Of a DNA stretch of 64,000 nucleotides, positions 36,321 to 45,246 are shown piece after piece. Source of the DNA: Paenibacillus sp. VTT E-133291 (lineage in GTDB: Bacteria > Bacillota > Bacilli > Paenibacillales > Paenibacillaceae); contig NZ_NFVA01000030.1 of assembly GCF_002264395.1 (NCBI RefSeq), positions 1 to 64,000 on the forward strand, given 5' to 3'. Under the pieces are notes generated by a model. That model was not told where the DNA came from and did no database searches. It worked only from the letters and a program-made list of their open reading frames with translations. A program made the translations under genes and the position numbers. Position 1 is the stretch's first letter, and each line of letters opens with the position of its first letter.

Positions 36321-37235
36321 TTAGCCTTCGATTAATCCCTTCTTGATCAGGAAATTACGAGCTACATCCTCTTCCTTGAGCGCATCCACATCAACCTCTG
36401 CGTTCAACTGCTGCATTTCTTCGTCACTGATTTGTCCGCTCAATTGATTCAGGATACCTTCCAATTCAGGGTATTTATCTAGCGTATCCTGACGAATAAT
36501 CGGTCCTGCATCATACGGTGGGAAGAACTCTTTATCATCTTGCAAAATCACCAGATCATGTACTTTAATTTGCGCATCCGTCGCATAGGCATTGGTTACA
36601 TCGGTTTCCCCATCGTCGATCGAACGATACATGATACCATGGTCCATTCCTTTGCTCTGCTTGAAATCCATACCATAAAGTTTTTGGATACCAGGGTATC
36701 CGTCCTCACGATCCAAGAACTCGAACTCTACGCCAAGAACCATATCTCCAGATACTTTCGCCAAATCGCTAAAGGTCTTCAGATTGTACTTCTCAGCCGT
36801 TTCACGACTAACCGCTAAAGTATAGGTATTATTTATGCCGAATGGGTCCAGGAACGCCAATCCATCTTTTTCGAGCAGCTCTCTGGTTTTTGTCAACGAC
36901 TCCTCAGAGTTTCCCGTCTCCTGCTGATAGTAATTGGCTACAATGGTACCGGTATAATCCGGATATAGCTGGATGTTATTATTCTCAAGTGCACTCCAAG
37001 CTACATTAGAGCCGCCTAAGTTCATCTGGCGCTTCACTTTAATATCGGTTTTATCTTCTATTAGATCTGCCATCATATGAGCGAGTAGAACATTCTCCGT
37101 GAAGTTTTTGGAGCCAATCGTAATTTCTCCACCGTTACCGGCAGCAGCTTTATTATTCCCGCCACCACATCCAGTAAGTAACGCCCCTATTAATACTGTA
37201 GTTAAAACGCCTGTCATTAATTTTGGAATTTTCAT
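36321..37235 (-). CDS. Osmoprotectant-binding lipoprotein (OpuCC/OpuBC-like)
   Basis: The 304-residue ABC substrate-binding protein has lipobox LLTGCGG. The family opening ITIGSKNFTENVLLAHMMADLIE is followed by LYPDYTGTIVANYY, LGVEFEFLDREDGYPGIQKLYG and TDVTNAYATDAQI, as in choline/glycine betaine receptors. ATG after AAAGGGGAG. Last gene of the three-gene opu-like unit. Confidence 0.88.
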   Translation of the reverse strand: MKIPKLMTGVLTTVLIGALLTGCGGGNNKAAAGNGGEITIGSKNFTENVLLAHMMADLIEDKTDIKVKRQMNLGGSNVAWSALENNNIQLYPDYTGTIVANYYQQETGNSEESLTKTRELLEKDGLAFLDPFGINNTYTLAVSRETAEKYNLKTFSDLAKVSGDMVLGVEFEFLDREDGYPGIQKLYGMDFKQSKGMDHGIMYRSIDDGETDVTNAYATDAQIKVHDLVILQDDKEFFPPYDAGPIIRQDTLDKYPELEGILNQLSGQISDEEMQQLNAEVDVDALKEEDVARNFLIKKGLIEG

Positions 37236-37279
37236 ATAATATCTCCCCTTTTTATATTCTTTCGAGACCAGAGTTTTAG

Positions 37280-37936
37280 TTATACTTTTAATCCCTTTGG
37301 AGTCGTTACCCGTTCAAGCAAGCCGAGTAGATAATCCAGTATGAGTGCAAGAATCGCGGCTGGAATAGCGCCAAGCAAAGTTAGAGCTTCGATGTTCCGT
37401 TGAATACCGAGGAAAATAAATTCACCCAATCCGCCAGCACCGATAAAGGCTGCCAAGGTTGCTGTCCCAACATTAATAACTGCAGCAGTGCGGATCCCCG
37501 CCATAATTACACTTAAAGCTAAAGGGAGTTGAACCCTGAATAGAATCTGCCAGTTCTTCATCCCCATTCCTCGGGCCGCTTCCACGATAGACTGATCCAC
37601 ATCCGTAATTCCCGTGTAGGTGTTGCGGATAATTGGCAGTAGTGAATACAGAAATAATGCAACAACCGCCGTCTTCATTCCTATGCCAAATAGAGGAATC
37701 ATAAATCCGAGCATCGCCAGACTAGGTATCGTCTGAAGAATCCCTGCCGCGCCAAGCGTAATGCCTTTCAGAGGTTTAACCCGGGTAATCATAATTCCAA
37801 GCGCAATGCCAACAATAATTGCAAATAACATGGACAAGAGCACAAGTTGCATATGCACTCCCATAGAATGAATCAAATCATCTCTACGTATATCTAATTG
37901 ATAGATGAGTTGTTGCCATAACGATTGATCTCTCAT
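37280..37936 (-). CDS. Osmoprotectant ABC permease (OpuCB-like)
   Basis: The 218-residue permease has about five to six helices and the coupling segment EAARGMGMKNWQILFRVQLPLALSVIMAGIR (in two parts). ATG at 37936 lies after AGGAGGAAG and overlaps the stop of the ATPase gene as ATGA. Related loci such as opuB and opuC usually encode two permeases; only one is seen here, so it may work as a homodimer or share a partner encoded elsewhere. Confidence 0.85.
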   Translation of the reverse strand: MRDQSLWQQLIYQLDIRRDDLIHSMGVHMQLVLLSMLFAIIVGIALGIMITRVKPLKGITLGAAGILQTIPSLAMLGFMIPLFGIGMKTAVVALFLYSLLPIIRNTYTGITDVDQSIVEAARGMGMKNWQILFRVQLPLALSVIMAGIRTAAVINVGTATLAAFIGAGGLGEFIFLGIQRNIEALTLLGAIPAAILALILDYLLGLLERVTTPKGLKV

Positions 37937-39072
37937 ACAGACACTTCCTCCTCCTTCACGCCTCCCCATTGTGCAGCAAACGCCGTCAGAAGACTGCCTC
38001 TTGTAACAATCCCGGCAATGTTCCCCTCAGCGGTTACGATCGGAATAATGCCGTAAGGAGCTTCCGTAATTAATGATAATGCGTCTCTTGCTGTTGCTGT
38101 ATCCTGCAGCACCACCCCAGGTGGTGTCATAATTTCTTCGATAGTAAGACTTTGTTCCATTTTAGCGGTAACATCATAAGCGGAGACGATGCCAAGCAAC
38201 TTACCTTTTTCGTTTCCAACCAGTAAGGTATCCATTTTGCGTTGACGCATAAAGGTAAGAGCCTTACCCAGTGTGCGGCTTGGAAGGGATGTAGATGGAT
38301 TGTCACGCATGACTTCTGTTACGGGGATATACTCAGGGTTTTGGTAAATACGGTTTTTGCCGATAAATGACTCTACAAAATCATTAGCAGGCCGGCTGAG
38401 TAGCTCATACGGTGTATCTAGTTGAACGATTTCACCATCTTTTAGGATAGCGATTTTATCTCCAAGCTTCAGTGCTTCATCCATATCATGTGTTACAAAT
38501 ACTATTGTCTTCTTCACTTCTTGTTGCATGCGTAGCAGTTCATCCTGCAGCTGCTCACGGGTAATAGGGTCCAAAGCACCAAATGGTTCATCCATCAATA
38601 TAATCTCGGGATCAGCTGCCAATGCACGAGCTACACCTACACGCTGCTGCTGTCCACCTGATAATTGTTTCGGATAACGTTTAGCATATAAGACCGGATC
38701 AAGTCCGACTAGACGGAGCATTTCGAGCACCCGTTCTTTTTTCTTATTCACATCCCACCCCTTTAGGTCGGGAATCAGGCCTACATTGTCTTCTATGGTG
38801 TAATGCGGGAATAAACCAGCTTGTTGTATAACATAACCGATGTTCTTGCGGAGAGTTACGGGGTTCTCCTTGGTGATATCTTTGCCGTGGATATAAATAT
38901 GGCCTGAAGTATGCGGAACAAGACGATTTATCATTTTCATCGTTGTTGTCTTTCCGCAACCGCTCGGGCCGATCAATACTAGTATTTCTCCAGCTGCGAT
39001 TTCAAAACTAATATTCTTAACTGCTTCATAACCATTTGCATACTTCTTACCTACTCCTTCAAATTTCAGCAT
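37933..39072 (-). CDS. Osmoprotectant ABC ATPase with CBS domains (OpuCA-like)
   Basis: The 379-residue ATPase has Walker A GPSGCGKTT, signature LSGGQQQRVGVARAL, Walker [13 protein letters not shown] and switch VFVTHDMDEA in the first 240 residues. Two CBS motifs follow (about 255-310 and 315-370) that sense ionic strength or nucleotides in related transporters. ATG after AAGGAGG. First gene of the opu-like operon. A pair of inverted arms around its promoter may be the target of the nearby RCK_C regulator. Confidence 0.9.
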   Translation of the reverse strand: MLKFEGVGKKYANGYEAVKNISFEIAAGEILVLIGPSGCGKTTTMKMINRLVPHTSGHIYIHGKDITKENPVTLRKNIGYVIQQAGLFPHYTIEDNVGLIPDLKGWDVNKKKERVLEMLRLVGLDPVLYAKRYPKQLSGGQQQRVGVARALAADPEIILMDEPFGALDPITREQLQDELLRMQQEVKKTIVFVTHDMDEALKLGDKIAILKDGEIVQLDTPYELLSRPANDFVESFIGKNRIYQNPEYIPVTEVMRDNPSTSLPSRTLGKALTFMRQRKMDTLLVGNEKGKLLGIVSAYDVTAKMEQSLTIEEIMTPPGVVLQDTATARDALSLITEAPYGIIPIVTAEGNIAGIVTRGSLLTAFAAQWGGVKEEEVSV

Positions 39073-39137
39073 GGGTTTCCTCCTTCTAATAACTATCGTC
39101 AGATCATCTCTCCGGCGACTCTGTAAGTTAAACTATA

Positions 39138-39187
39138 ACAAACAACTCCCAAACTGACAACCTATATACTAGCTATAAGTTGTTTGT
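39138..39187. promoter_or_regulatory. Inverted arms around the opu promoter, candidate RCK_C-repressor operator
   Basis: ACAAACAACT (39138-39147) and AGTTGTTTGT (39178-39187) form a perfect 10-bp inverted pair separated by 30 bases. A minus-strand promoter (TTTACA then TATATA, 16 bases apart) lies within the span, so the upstream arm overlaps its -35. Two well-spaced half-sites suit a tetrameric repressor. The regulator is inferred from proximity. Confidence 0.5.
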
Positions 39188-39212
39188 AAATAATTGTAAT
39201 AATATAATTATA

Positions 39213-39248
39213 AAAAAAACTATCCAGTGATAAACCCTGCTGGATAGC
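39213..39248 (-). terminator. Intrinsic terminator of the mntH-regulator unit
   Basis: CTATCCAG pairs with CTGGATAG on the minus strand, with a T run of eight just after it. Confidence 0.75.
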
Positions 39249-39264
39249 CTTTTTCAATCTATTT

Positions 39265-39900
39265 TTATAAATGATTCTCTGAATTTTTATTGATAAATTG
39301 TTCCGTTCTTTGGTACATTTTCTCATCACCAACTGCTACAAGTACATCATGTTCTCTGAGGATGACATGAGGACCTGGGGAGATCGTTATATTAGCACCT
39401 CGGCGAAGCGCTATAATCGTAGCACCTGTATTCTGCCAAAATTGTAATGTTCCAATGGTTTTGCCAACCACATGTGATTCTTCATGGATTGTGATTTCTT
39501 CCGGATGGTACGGCTTTAAATTCTTCATCCGGTCTGATGCTTCGATAATTCCAGTGAGTACCCTTTCGAACTTACCGTCGAGCTTCTTTTTTTCAAGCAA
39601 CAATTGCTCTAGGTCCTGTTTCAACGAATAAGCTGATTTCAGATAGTTATTCCTGGTAATATACTCATACGCCTTTTGATCAGAGATGACAATAATCTCT
39701 TTCCCCTGTGAAACAAACACTATATTCTCATCCTTCAATAATCCCATAGCCTTACGAATCGTCTCGGGAGAAACATGATATTGCCCTGCCAATAGAGAAC
39801 GCCCGGAAAGCTTACTCTGTACGGGAAATTCCCCGCTTACAATTCTTTGTGCAATATCAAGGGCTATGGACTTATAACCGGATATTTCTTGCATGGACAT
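39265..39900 (-). CDS. GntR-RCK_C regulator, BusR-like, probably c-di-AMP-responsive
   Basis: The 211-residue protein has a GntR-type winged helix (about 5-75, ALDIAQRIVSGEF, VSPETIRKAMGLL), a central coiled coil (KQDLEQLLLEKKKLDGKF) and a C-terminal RCK_C/TrkA_C domain (about 133-205, VVGKTIGTLQFW, ATIIALRRGANITISPGP, HDVLVAVG). This matches BusR of lactic acid bacteria, which represses a glycine betaine transporter when bound to c-di-AMP. The osmoprotectant operon starts about 190 bp downstream. It lies 81 bp after mntH, possibly co-transcribed. ATG after AAGGAG; an upstream frame extension to 39942 was not used. Confidence 0.82.
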   Translation of the reverse strand: MSMQEISGYKSIALDIAQRIVSGEFPVQSKLSGRSLLAGQYHVSPETIRKAMGLLKDENIVFVSQGKEIIVISDQKAYEYITRNNYLKSAYSLKQDLEQLLLEKKKLDGKFERVLTGIIEASDRMKNLKPYHPEEITIHEESHVVGKTIGTLQFWQNTGATIIALRRGANITISPGPHVILREHDVLVAVGDEKMYQRTEQFINKNSENHL

Positions 39901-39981
39901 TGTCGATCTCCTTACTCTGGCGTGAATTATAAACATGCTCAAGTATACCTTTTTTCACTCACCAAATAAAGATGTCCTGCC

Positions 39982-41289
39982 TTATACAAACATTTGATAT
40001 ACCAAAAATAAATTTAACGATACAACCAGACCCGAGATAACCCAGCCGAGCGCAGCTGTCATCTTACGGTTCACTAACCCGCCCATAATCTGACGATTGC
40101 TTGTAAACACAACCAGTGGCACCAGTGCAAAGGCAATCCCAAAGGACAAGATCACCTGGCTGATCACGAGCGCCTTCGTTGGATTTACACCAAAGCCGAT
40201 GATCGCCAAAGGTGGAATAATTGTAATCGCACGGCGTAAGTACAGGTTAATTCTTTTGTTGATGAAGCCTTGCATCACTACATCACCAGCCATAGTTCCT
40301 ACAGAAGAGCTCGATAGTCCTGCGATGAGTAGTCCTAAACCAAAGGAGATGGCCGTTACAGGTCCAGCTAAATGACTAAATTGCTGAAACGCAACATCCA
40401 AATCCTCAACCACGATACCATTTTTGAAAAATAATGCGGCTGAGACAATAACCATTGCCAGATTCACTGCCCCTGCAATAATCATTGCAATAATAATATC
40501 TATGAATTCCAGTTTAAAGATCTGTTTCTTCTCCGCTTCATTTACTCCGACAATTCGGTTCTGTGTAAGGGATGAATGTAGATAAATGGCATGTGGCATC
40601 ACGGTCGCGCCTAGAATTCCTGCGGCTAAAAGGATGCTATCCACCCCTTCAAACTTAGGTGTGAACATGCCTACAGCAACTGCCCCCATATCCGGCTTAG
40701 CTACAATAACTTGAAAAGCAAAGGCTAATACAACTATAAGAATCATTGCAGCAATTCCTGCCTCAAGGGAACGGTAACCCCGGCGCTGAAGCTCTAGGAT
40801 AGCAAATGAACCCACTGCAGTGATGAGTGCTGCCGGCAGCATGGGAATATCAAATAATAGATAAAGCCCCAATGCCGCCCCGATAAACTCCGCCAGATCC
40901 GTAGCTATAATCACCAGTTCACTTTGAATCCATAAGAAGATCGAAACACTCTTCGGAAAACGATCATGAGCGATCTCCGGCAGGTTCTTTCCTGTAGCAA
41001 TACCTAGCTTGGCGGATAACGCCTGAATAAGAACGGCCATTAAATTCGAGGCTACAATCACCCACAATAAAAGATAGCCGTATTTTGAGCCTGCCGTAAT
41101 GTTGGTGGCAAAATTACCCGGATCCAGATAAGCAACCGCAGCGATAAACGCTGGACCTAAGAAAGGCAGTAATCTTTTAATGCCTTTGGTCTCCCCATTA
41201 AGTACGGCCTGCGCCGAAATGGAGTTTTTATGTTGTCTCATTTGCGGTTGTTCTATATGTGGTTTTTCTATTAAAGTTTGTTCCAACAT
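39982..41289 (-). CDS. mntH: Nramp-type manganese/divalent metal transporter
   Basis: The 435-residue proton-coupled importer of Mn(II) and related metals has 11 predicted helices. Family motifs are GPAFIAAVAYLDPGNFATNI (helix 1, metal-binding Asp-Pro-Gly-Asn), the helix 6 segment GATVMPHAIYLHSSLTQNR (Met-Pro-His) and GLSSSSVGTMAGDVVMQGF. ATG at 41289 follows GGAGG by 7 bases. A MntR-like palindrome overlaps the promoter, and a close copy occurs upstream of the metal ATPase at 7319-7338. The next gene is the RCK_C regulator. Confidence 0.95.
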   Translation of the reverse strand: MLEQTLIEKPHIEQPQMRQHKNSISAQAVLNGETKGIKRLLPFLGPAFIAAVAYLDPGNFATNITAGSKYGYLLLWVIVASNLMAVLIQALSAKLGIATGKNLPEIAHDRFPKSVSIFLWIQSELVIIATDLAEFIGAALGLYLLFDIPMLPAALITAVGSFAILELQRRGYRSLEAGIAAMILIVVLAFAFQVIVAKPDMGAVAVGMFTPKFEGVDSILLAAGILGATVMPHAIYLHSSLTQNRIVGVNEAEKKQIFKLEFIDIIIAMIIAGAVNLAMVIVSAALFFKNGIVVEDLDVAFQQFSHLAGPVTAISFGLGLLIAGLSSSSVGTMAGDVVMQGFINKRINLYLRRAITIIPPLAIIGFGVNPTKALVISQVILSFGIAFALVPLVVFTSNRQIMGGLVNRKMTAALGWVISGLVVSLNLFLVYQMFV

Positions 41290-41333
41290 GTCAATTCCTC
41301 CTCTTGCCCAAAAAAAGTTGTCTATATACACGA

Positions 41334-41353
41334 AAGTTTCCTATGTGCAACTT
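41334..41353. promoter_or_regulatory. MntR-like operator of mntH
   Basis: AAGTTTCCTATGTGCAACTT is a 20-bp imperfect palindrome with AAGTT/AACTT ends, about 45-64 bases upstream of mntH. It overlaps a minus-strand TTGCAC, with TATATA 16 bases on. The form resembles B. subtilis MntR boxes. Confidence 0.6.
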
Positions 41354-41439
41354 ATATTTAAAGTATATGCTCATTCCTGAAAAATGTAAATATGTTTCAT
41401 AAGAAATTTTCATATGCTTGTCCACCTACGACCAAGAAC

Positions 41440-41489
41440 AAAAAAAAGCTGGACGATGATCAGAAATTACCCGATCTTCGCCCAGCTTA
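41440..41489 (-). terminator. Intrinsic terminator of glnS
   Basis: AAGCTGG pairs with CCAGCTT on the minus strand, with an inner GATC pair, and runs into eight T residues. Confidence 0.8.
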
Positions 41490-41548
41490 AGCCAATTACT
41501 CCGAAATGCTTATGGTGTGAGACTTTGAATATCTCTATGTGCTGTGAA

Positions 41549-43228
41549 TTACGAATTTTTCTTCCATGTATCCTTCAGCGGTACAATTCGGTTCAGTACC
41601 AGCTTATCTGCTGTGGTATATTTCTTATCCACACAGAAGAATCCATGCCGGATGAATTGAAATTTATCTTCTGGAAGTGCACTCGCCATGGAAGGCTCCA
41701 ACAAACAATCTTTCAGAATGGTTAGAGAATCTGGATTAAGATACGCGTCCCAGCGTTCATCCTCTTCTTTAGGACCCTCGTTATCTTTTAGCAACCTCTC
41801 ATATTGATGAACTTCCGCCTTGATCGCGTGCTCAGCCGATACCCAGTGGATGGTCGCCTTAACCTTCCGTTCATTAAATCCGCTTCCACTCTTCGTTCTC
41901 GGATCATAGGTGCAGCGAAGCTCTATAACTTCTCCAGTTGCTTCGTCCTTGAGCACCTCATTGCACTTAACGAAGTAGGCGCCCTTTAACCTAACCTCAT
42001 TCCCTATGGTCAGCCTGTGATAACCTTTGGGTGGCTCCTCCATGAAATCCTCTTGTTCAATATAAAGCGTCCGTGAAAAAGGAACTTCCCTTTCCCCAAG
42101 CGTCTTATCCTCACTGTTATTCTCAATCTTCAGCCATTCGCTTTGATTCTCAGGGTAGTTAGTAATAACTACCTTTAGAGGCTTTAGAACAGCCATCACG
42201 CTAGTTGCCTTCGCCTTCAAATCTTGTCTTAGCGAATGCTCCAACATGGCAATATCTACAATGGTGCTATTCCTAACAAATCCAATTTCCTTCACAAAAT
42301 TCCGAATACTCTCCGGCGTAAAACCTCTTCTCCGCAGTCCGCGAAGCGTTGGAAGTCTTGGATCATCCCAGCCATCCACATAATGTCCTGTAACCAGTTG
42401 TCTAATATACCGTTTGCTAGTAACGACGCCGGTGATATTTACGCGTCCGAACTCCCTTTGCTTTGGAGCCTCAGGGGTATCCAGTTCATTCAGCACCCAC
42501 TCATACAGTGGTCGATGATCCTTAAACTCAATCGAACATAGGGAATGCGTAATCCCTTCGATCGCATCTTGTATAGGATGGGCAAAATCATACATCGGAT
42601 AGATGCACCAATCGTTGCCTGTTCTATAATGCTCCGCATGAATGATTCTGTAAATCACTGGATCACGCAAGTTGATATTAGGTGAGCTCATATCTATTTT
42701 GGCCCGTAATACTCTGGCTCCCGTCGGATAGGCTCCATTTCTCATCTCCGTGAATAACTTCAAATTCTCTTCCACAGAACGCTCCCGATAAGGGCTGTTC
42801 GTTCCCGGCTCCGTAAGCGTTCCTCTATAAGCTGACACCGCTTCAGGTGATAAATCGCAAACGTAGGCTTTTCCTTTTTGGATTAACTTTACCGCGCTAT
42901 TGTATATTTTTTCCGAATAGTCTGATCCGTAGAAAGTATGGTCTGGCGGGTAGCCCATCCATAGCATATCTTCGCAAATAGCATTTACATACTCCAGATC
43001 CTCTTTTAAAGGATTGGTGTCATCGAACCGCAAATGGAACTTTCCGCCATACTTCTTCGCCGTCGTATAGTTCGTGTGAATAGCATACGCGCTGCCAATA
43101 TGCAGATACCCATTAGGCTCCGGTGGGAATCTCGTGCAAATATCTCTACTGTAAGTCCCAGCTTCCAGCTCTTCTTGAATCAATCTGTCGATGTAACTCT
43201 CTGCTAATACTTCCGGTTCCTTGTTCAT
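41549..43228 (-). CDS. glnS: Glutaminyl-tRNA synthetase
   Basis: Class I synthetase of 559 residues that charges tRNA-Gln directly. The HIGH-type motif is in PPEPNGYLHIGSA (about residue 37) and the KMSKS-type motif in GVVTSKRYIRQL. The two-part beta-barrel anticodon domain is at the C-terminus. Many Firmicutes lack this enzyme and use Glu-tRNA-Gln amidation instead, so its presence points to acquisition in this lineage. ATG at 43228 follows AGGAGG by 8 bases. A T-box with a CAA specifier precedes it. Confidence 0.95.
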   Translation of the reverse strand: MNKEPEVLAESYIDRLIQEELEAGTYSRDICTRFPPEPNGYLHIGSAYAIHTNYTTAKKYGGKFHLRFDDTNPLKEDLEYVNAICEDMLWMGYPPDHTFYGSDYSEKIYNSAVKLIQKGKAYVCDLSPEAVSAYRGTLTEPGTNSPYRERSVEENLKLFTEMRNGAYPTGARVLRAKIDMSSPNINLRDPVIYRIIHAEHYRTGNDWCIYPMYDFAHPIQDAIEGITHSLCSIEFKDHRPLYEWVLNELDTPEAPKQREFGRVNITGVVTSKRYIRQLVTGHYVDGWDDPRLPTLRGLRRRGFTPESIRNFVKEIGFVRNSTIVDIAMLEHSLRQDLKAKATSVMAVLKPLKVVITNYPENQSEWLKIENNSEDKTLGEREVPFSRTLYIEQEDFMEEPPKGYHRLTIGNEVRLKGAYFVKCNEVLKDEATGEVIELRCTYDPRTKSGSGFNERKVKATIHWVSAEHAIKAEVHQYERLLKDNEGPKEEDERWDAYLNPDSLTILKDCLLEPSMASALPEDKFQFIRHGFFCVDKKYTTADKLVLNRIVPLKDTWKKNS

Positions 43229-43275
43229 TGTTATTACCTCCTGTTTATGAGTGATATCCGCTTTGTTTATCTGCA

Positions 43276-43565
43276 AAATAAAAAGAACCTCACCTCCAAG
43301 ACTTATGGTCTTGGGGACGAAATTCTCGCGGTACCACCCCAGGTTCATTAATATGTCGCCATATTAATCTCATCAAGTACGGCAATGCAACTTACGCAGC
43401 GCTTATACTCTAGCTCTATAACAGGAGCTCCCGTCATACCATCCCCGTCGATCGGTTCCGATATACCGCTCAGAGGCTTGTTTCGATAAATTCTCCCTTA
43501 CCCTGTTCTCATCATCCAGGGCTCGCTGTGAAGGAATGATTTTATTTACTCTTCTCGTCATCGCG
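43276..43565 (-). ncRNA. T-box riboswitch controlling glnS
   Basis: On the minus strand stem I starts GACGAGAAGAGTAA (about 43560). The specifier loop reads GAAA-CAA-GCCTCTGAG, a glutamine codon, in agreement with the downstream gene. The antiterminator sequence TGGGGTGGTACCGCG lies near 43345-43330. A terminator of CCAAGAC/GTCTTGG with an extended GGTGAGG arm is followed by TTCTTTTTATTTT (43276-43320). Confidence 0.92.
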
Positions 43566-43640
43566 TTTGATTATTTTGTATAGGATACCAAATAGAGGGT
43601 CCTATGTAAATGGTGCTTTCACTTCTATTTAGCTTACGCT

Positions 43641-45197
43641 CTATTCCTCGCTCAGAGCCGTTATCAGTTCCAATACCACTTCATTATCCGGCTCTACAGC
43701 CAAAGCTCTACGCGCGTATTCCAGTGCAGCCCCTTCAGCTCCAAGCTCATAGTTACAAATGGCCATGCTATAAAGCACTGATGCTAACGGTTCTTCCATG
43801 TTGATATGCTTAGAACGCTCTAAGTAGACTAATGCCTCCTCGAACTTATCCATTTCATACAGCAGTAATCCAGCGTCCAGTGAGAGGTCATAGCTCTGTT
43901 CCATCGGATAATAACCTGTCCACATGAGCTGTATGCCTTGCTGGAGATCCAGCATTTCTTCATCACTAGCATCGGGTAACAGCTCCGAAATCTTTTCAGC
44001 ACTATGGATAAACCATTCCGCTTCGTACCCACCCAAACGCCAAAAGGCCAAAATTTGCTGCAGTCCCATCGTATCTAATTGCTGATCCATCCATTCCTTC
44101 ATACTGAAGAAATCATCCGGACCAAAACGCTCTATAAACCGCTTGTACCCCAGCCGAGTGTTCGTATAACTTTGAGGGGCTTCCACCATAAGAATACATC
44201 CGATGTTCAGGTTCTTATAGTGATGTGTAGTAAATAAAGAGTGTGCCCCTTTTTGTTCCAACATATGCTGGATCGCATGATAATTCGCCGTTAAGGAGAA
44301 GCTACCGTGGTGAATTAGCATAGGCGGTTCCTCAAATTCCCAATTCTCTATTCGGTGATCCCCCTTATCCGCTGTAAGGAGTACGAACCCTTCTGTAGAC
44401 AACCTAGCCAGCCGCTCCAGACAAGTAAGCCCCACCACAGGAAACAGAATATGGGAATCCTCCAGCTTCTGCTGATAAAGTTTTATAACATCGTGATAAG
44501 GGTAAGTCTCCGCTTCGTAACTAGCCCCACGACGATAATGATACTGTGGAATGATTGTGCCCAGAACATCTGAGGGGTTATCCGAATCTGCATCCTTTGA
44601 ATACTGAATAGATACCTCACATTCAAATATTTTACCTTCATCCACATAAATCAATTCCTGCGGGATACTATCAAAAAAATAATTCGCAACAAGCAGCAGC
44701 GGCTGCTGTAAATCACCGGGCCTGATACTGAGCTTCGCACGTACTAAATACAGTTGAGTATCCTGTACTGCATCAAAACGTGCGAAATCAAGAATACCCT
44801 GCTCTACGAATGGAAGTAAGCTTGGGTGCTGCTGCCAGCTGGTTATATTTTTAGCAGGCAAATCACTCATCACATAACGAAAAGGAGGAAGTGGAGTCCC
44901 TGCGTAATCTATGATTTCGCAAAGCTTCTCAAGGATATGAAACGCTAATCGTCCCGCCCCTGCCCCTAATTCCAGTATGGTAACTGTTTCAGAGAAATGT
45001 CCTTGTCCAGCCCGATCTTGCAGAAATCCGAAGATCATTTCCGCATAGGCAGTCGCTATCATAGGATTACTCGTAATATACTGTGGGACCTGATCATTAT
45101 TCCAAGCCTTTAATCCCTGTTCCTCATAATAAGCTCGTTGCAATTCCCAAATTGGCGCTTCACTGAAGCGATAGCGCTGCCCTTCTTTACCTATCAT
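43641..45197 (-). CDS. SAM-dependent methyltransferase-like protein with C-terminal TPR
   Basis: The 518-residue protein has a Rossmann methyltransferase core beginning ILELGAGAGRLAFHIL (motif I, about residue 74) and FRYVMSDLPAKN (motif II). VANYFFDSIPQELIYV resembles the MidA/NDUFAF7 group, which methylates protein arginines. After residue 430 comes a region of TPR-like helices (SLDAGLLLYEMDKFEEALVYLERSKHI). The Shine-Dalgarno is weak (AGCAGG). It lies downstream of the stalk-domain gene; the target is unknown. Confidence 0.65.
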   Translation of the reverse strand: MIGKEGQRYRFSEAPIWELQRAYYEEQGLKAWNNDQVPQYITSNPMIATAYAEMIFGFLQDRAGQGHFSETVTILELGAGAGRLAFHILEKLCEIIDYAGTPLPPFRYVMSDLPAKNITSWQQHPSLLPFVEQGILDFARFDAVQDTQLYLVRAKLSIRPGDLQQPLLLVANYFFDSIPQELIYVDEGKIFECEVSIQYSKDADSDNPSDVLGTIIPQYHYRRGASYEAETYPYHDVIKLYQQKLEDSHILFPVVGLTCLERLARLSTEGFVLLTADKGDHRIENWEFEEPPMLIHHGSFSLTANYHAIQHMLEQKGAHSLFTTHHYKNLNIGCILMVEAPQSYTNTRLGYKRFIERFGPDDFFSMKEWMDQQLDTMGLQQILAFWRLGGYEAEWFIHSAEKISELLPDASDEEMLDLQQGIQLMWTGYYPMEQSYDLSLDAGLLLYEMDKFEEALVYLERSKHINMEEPLASVLYSMAICNYELGAEGAALEYARRALAVEPDNEVVLELITALSEE

Positions 45198-45246
45198 CTA
45201 TTTCTTAACCTGCTCTCTATATATCTTGTTGAACATGCAATGATCC

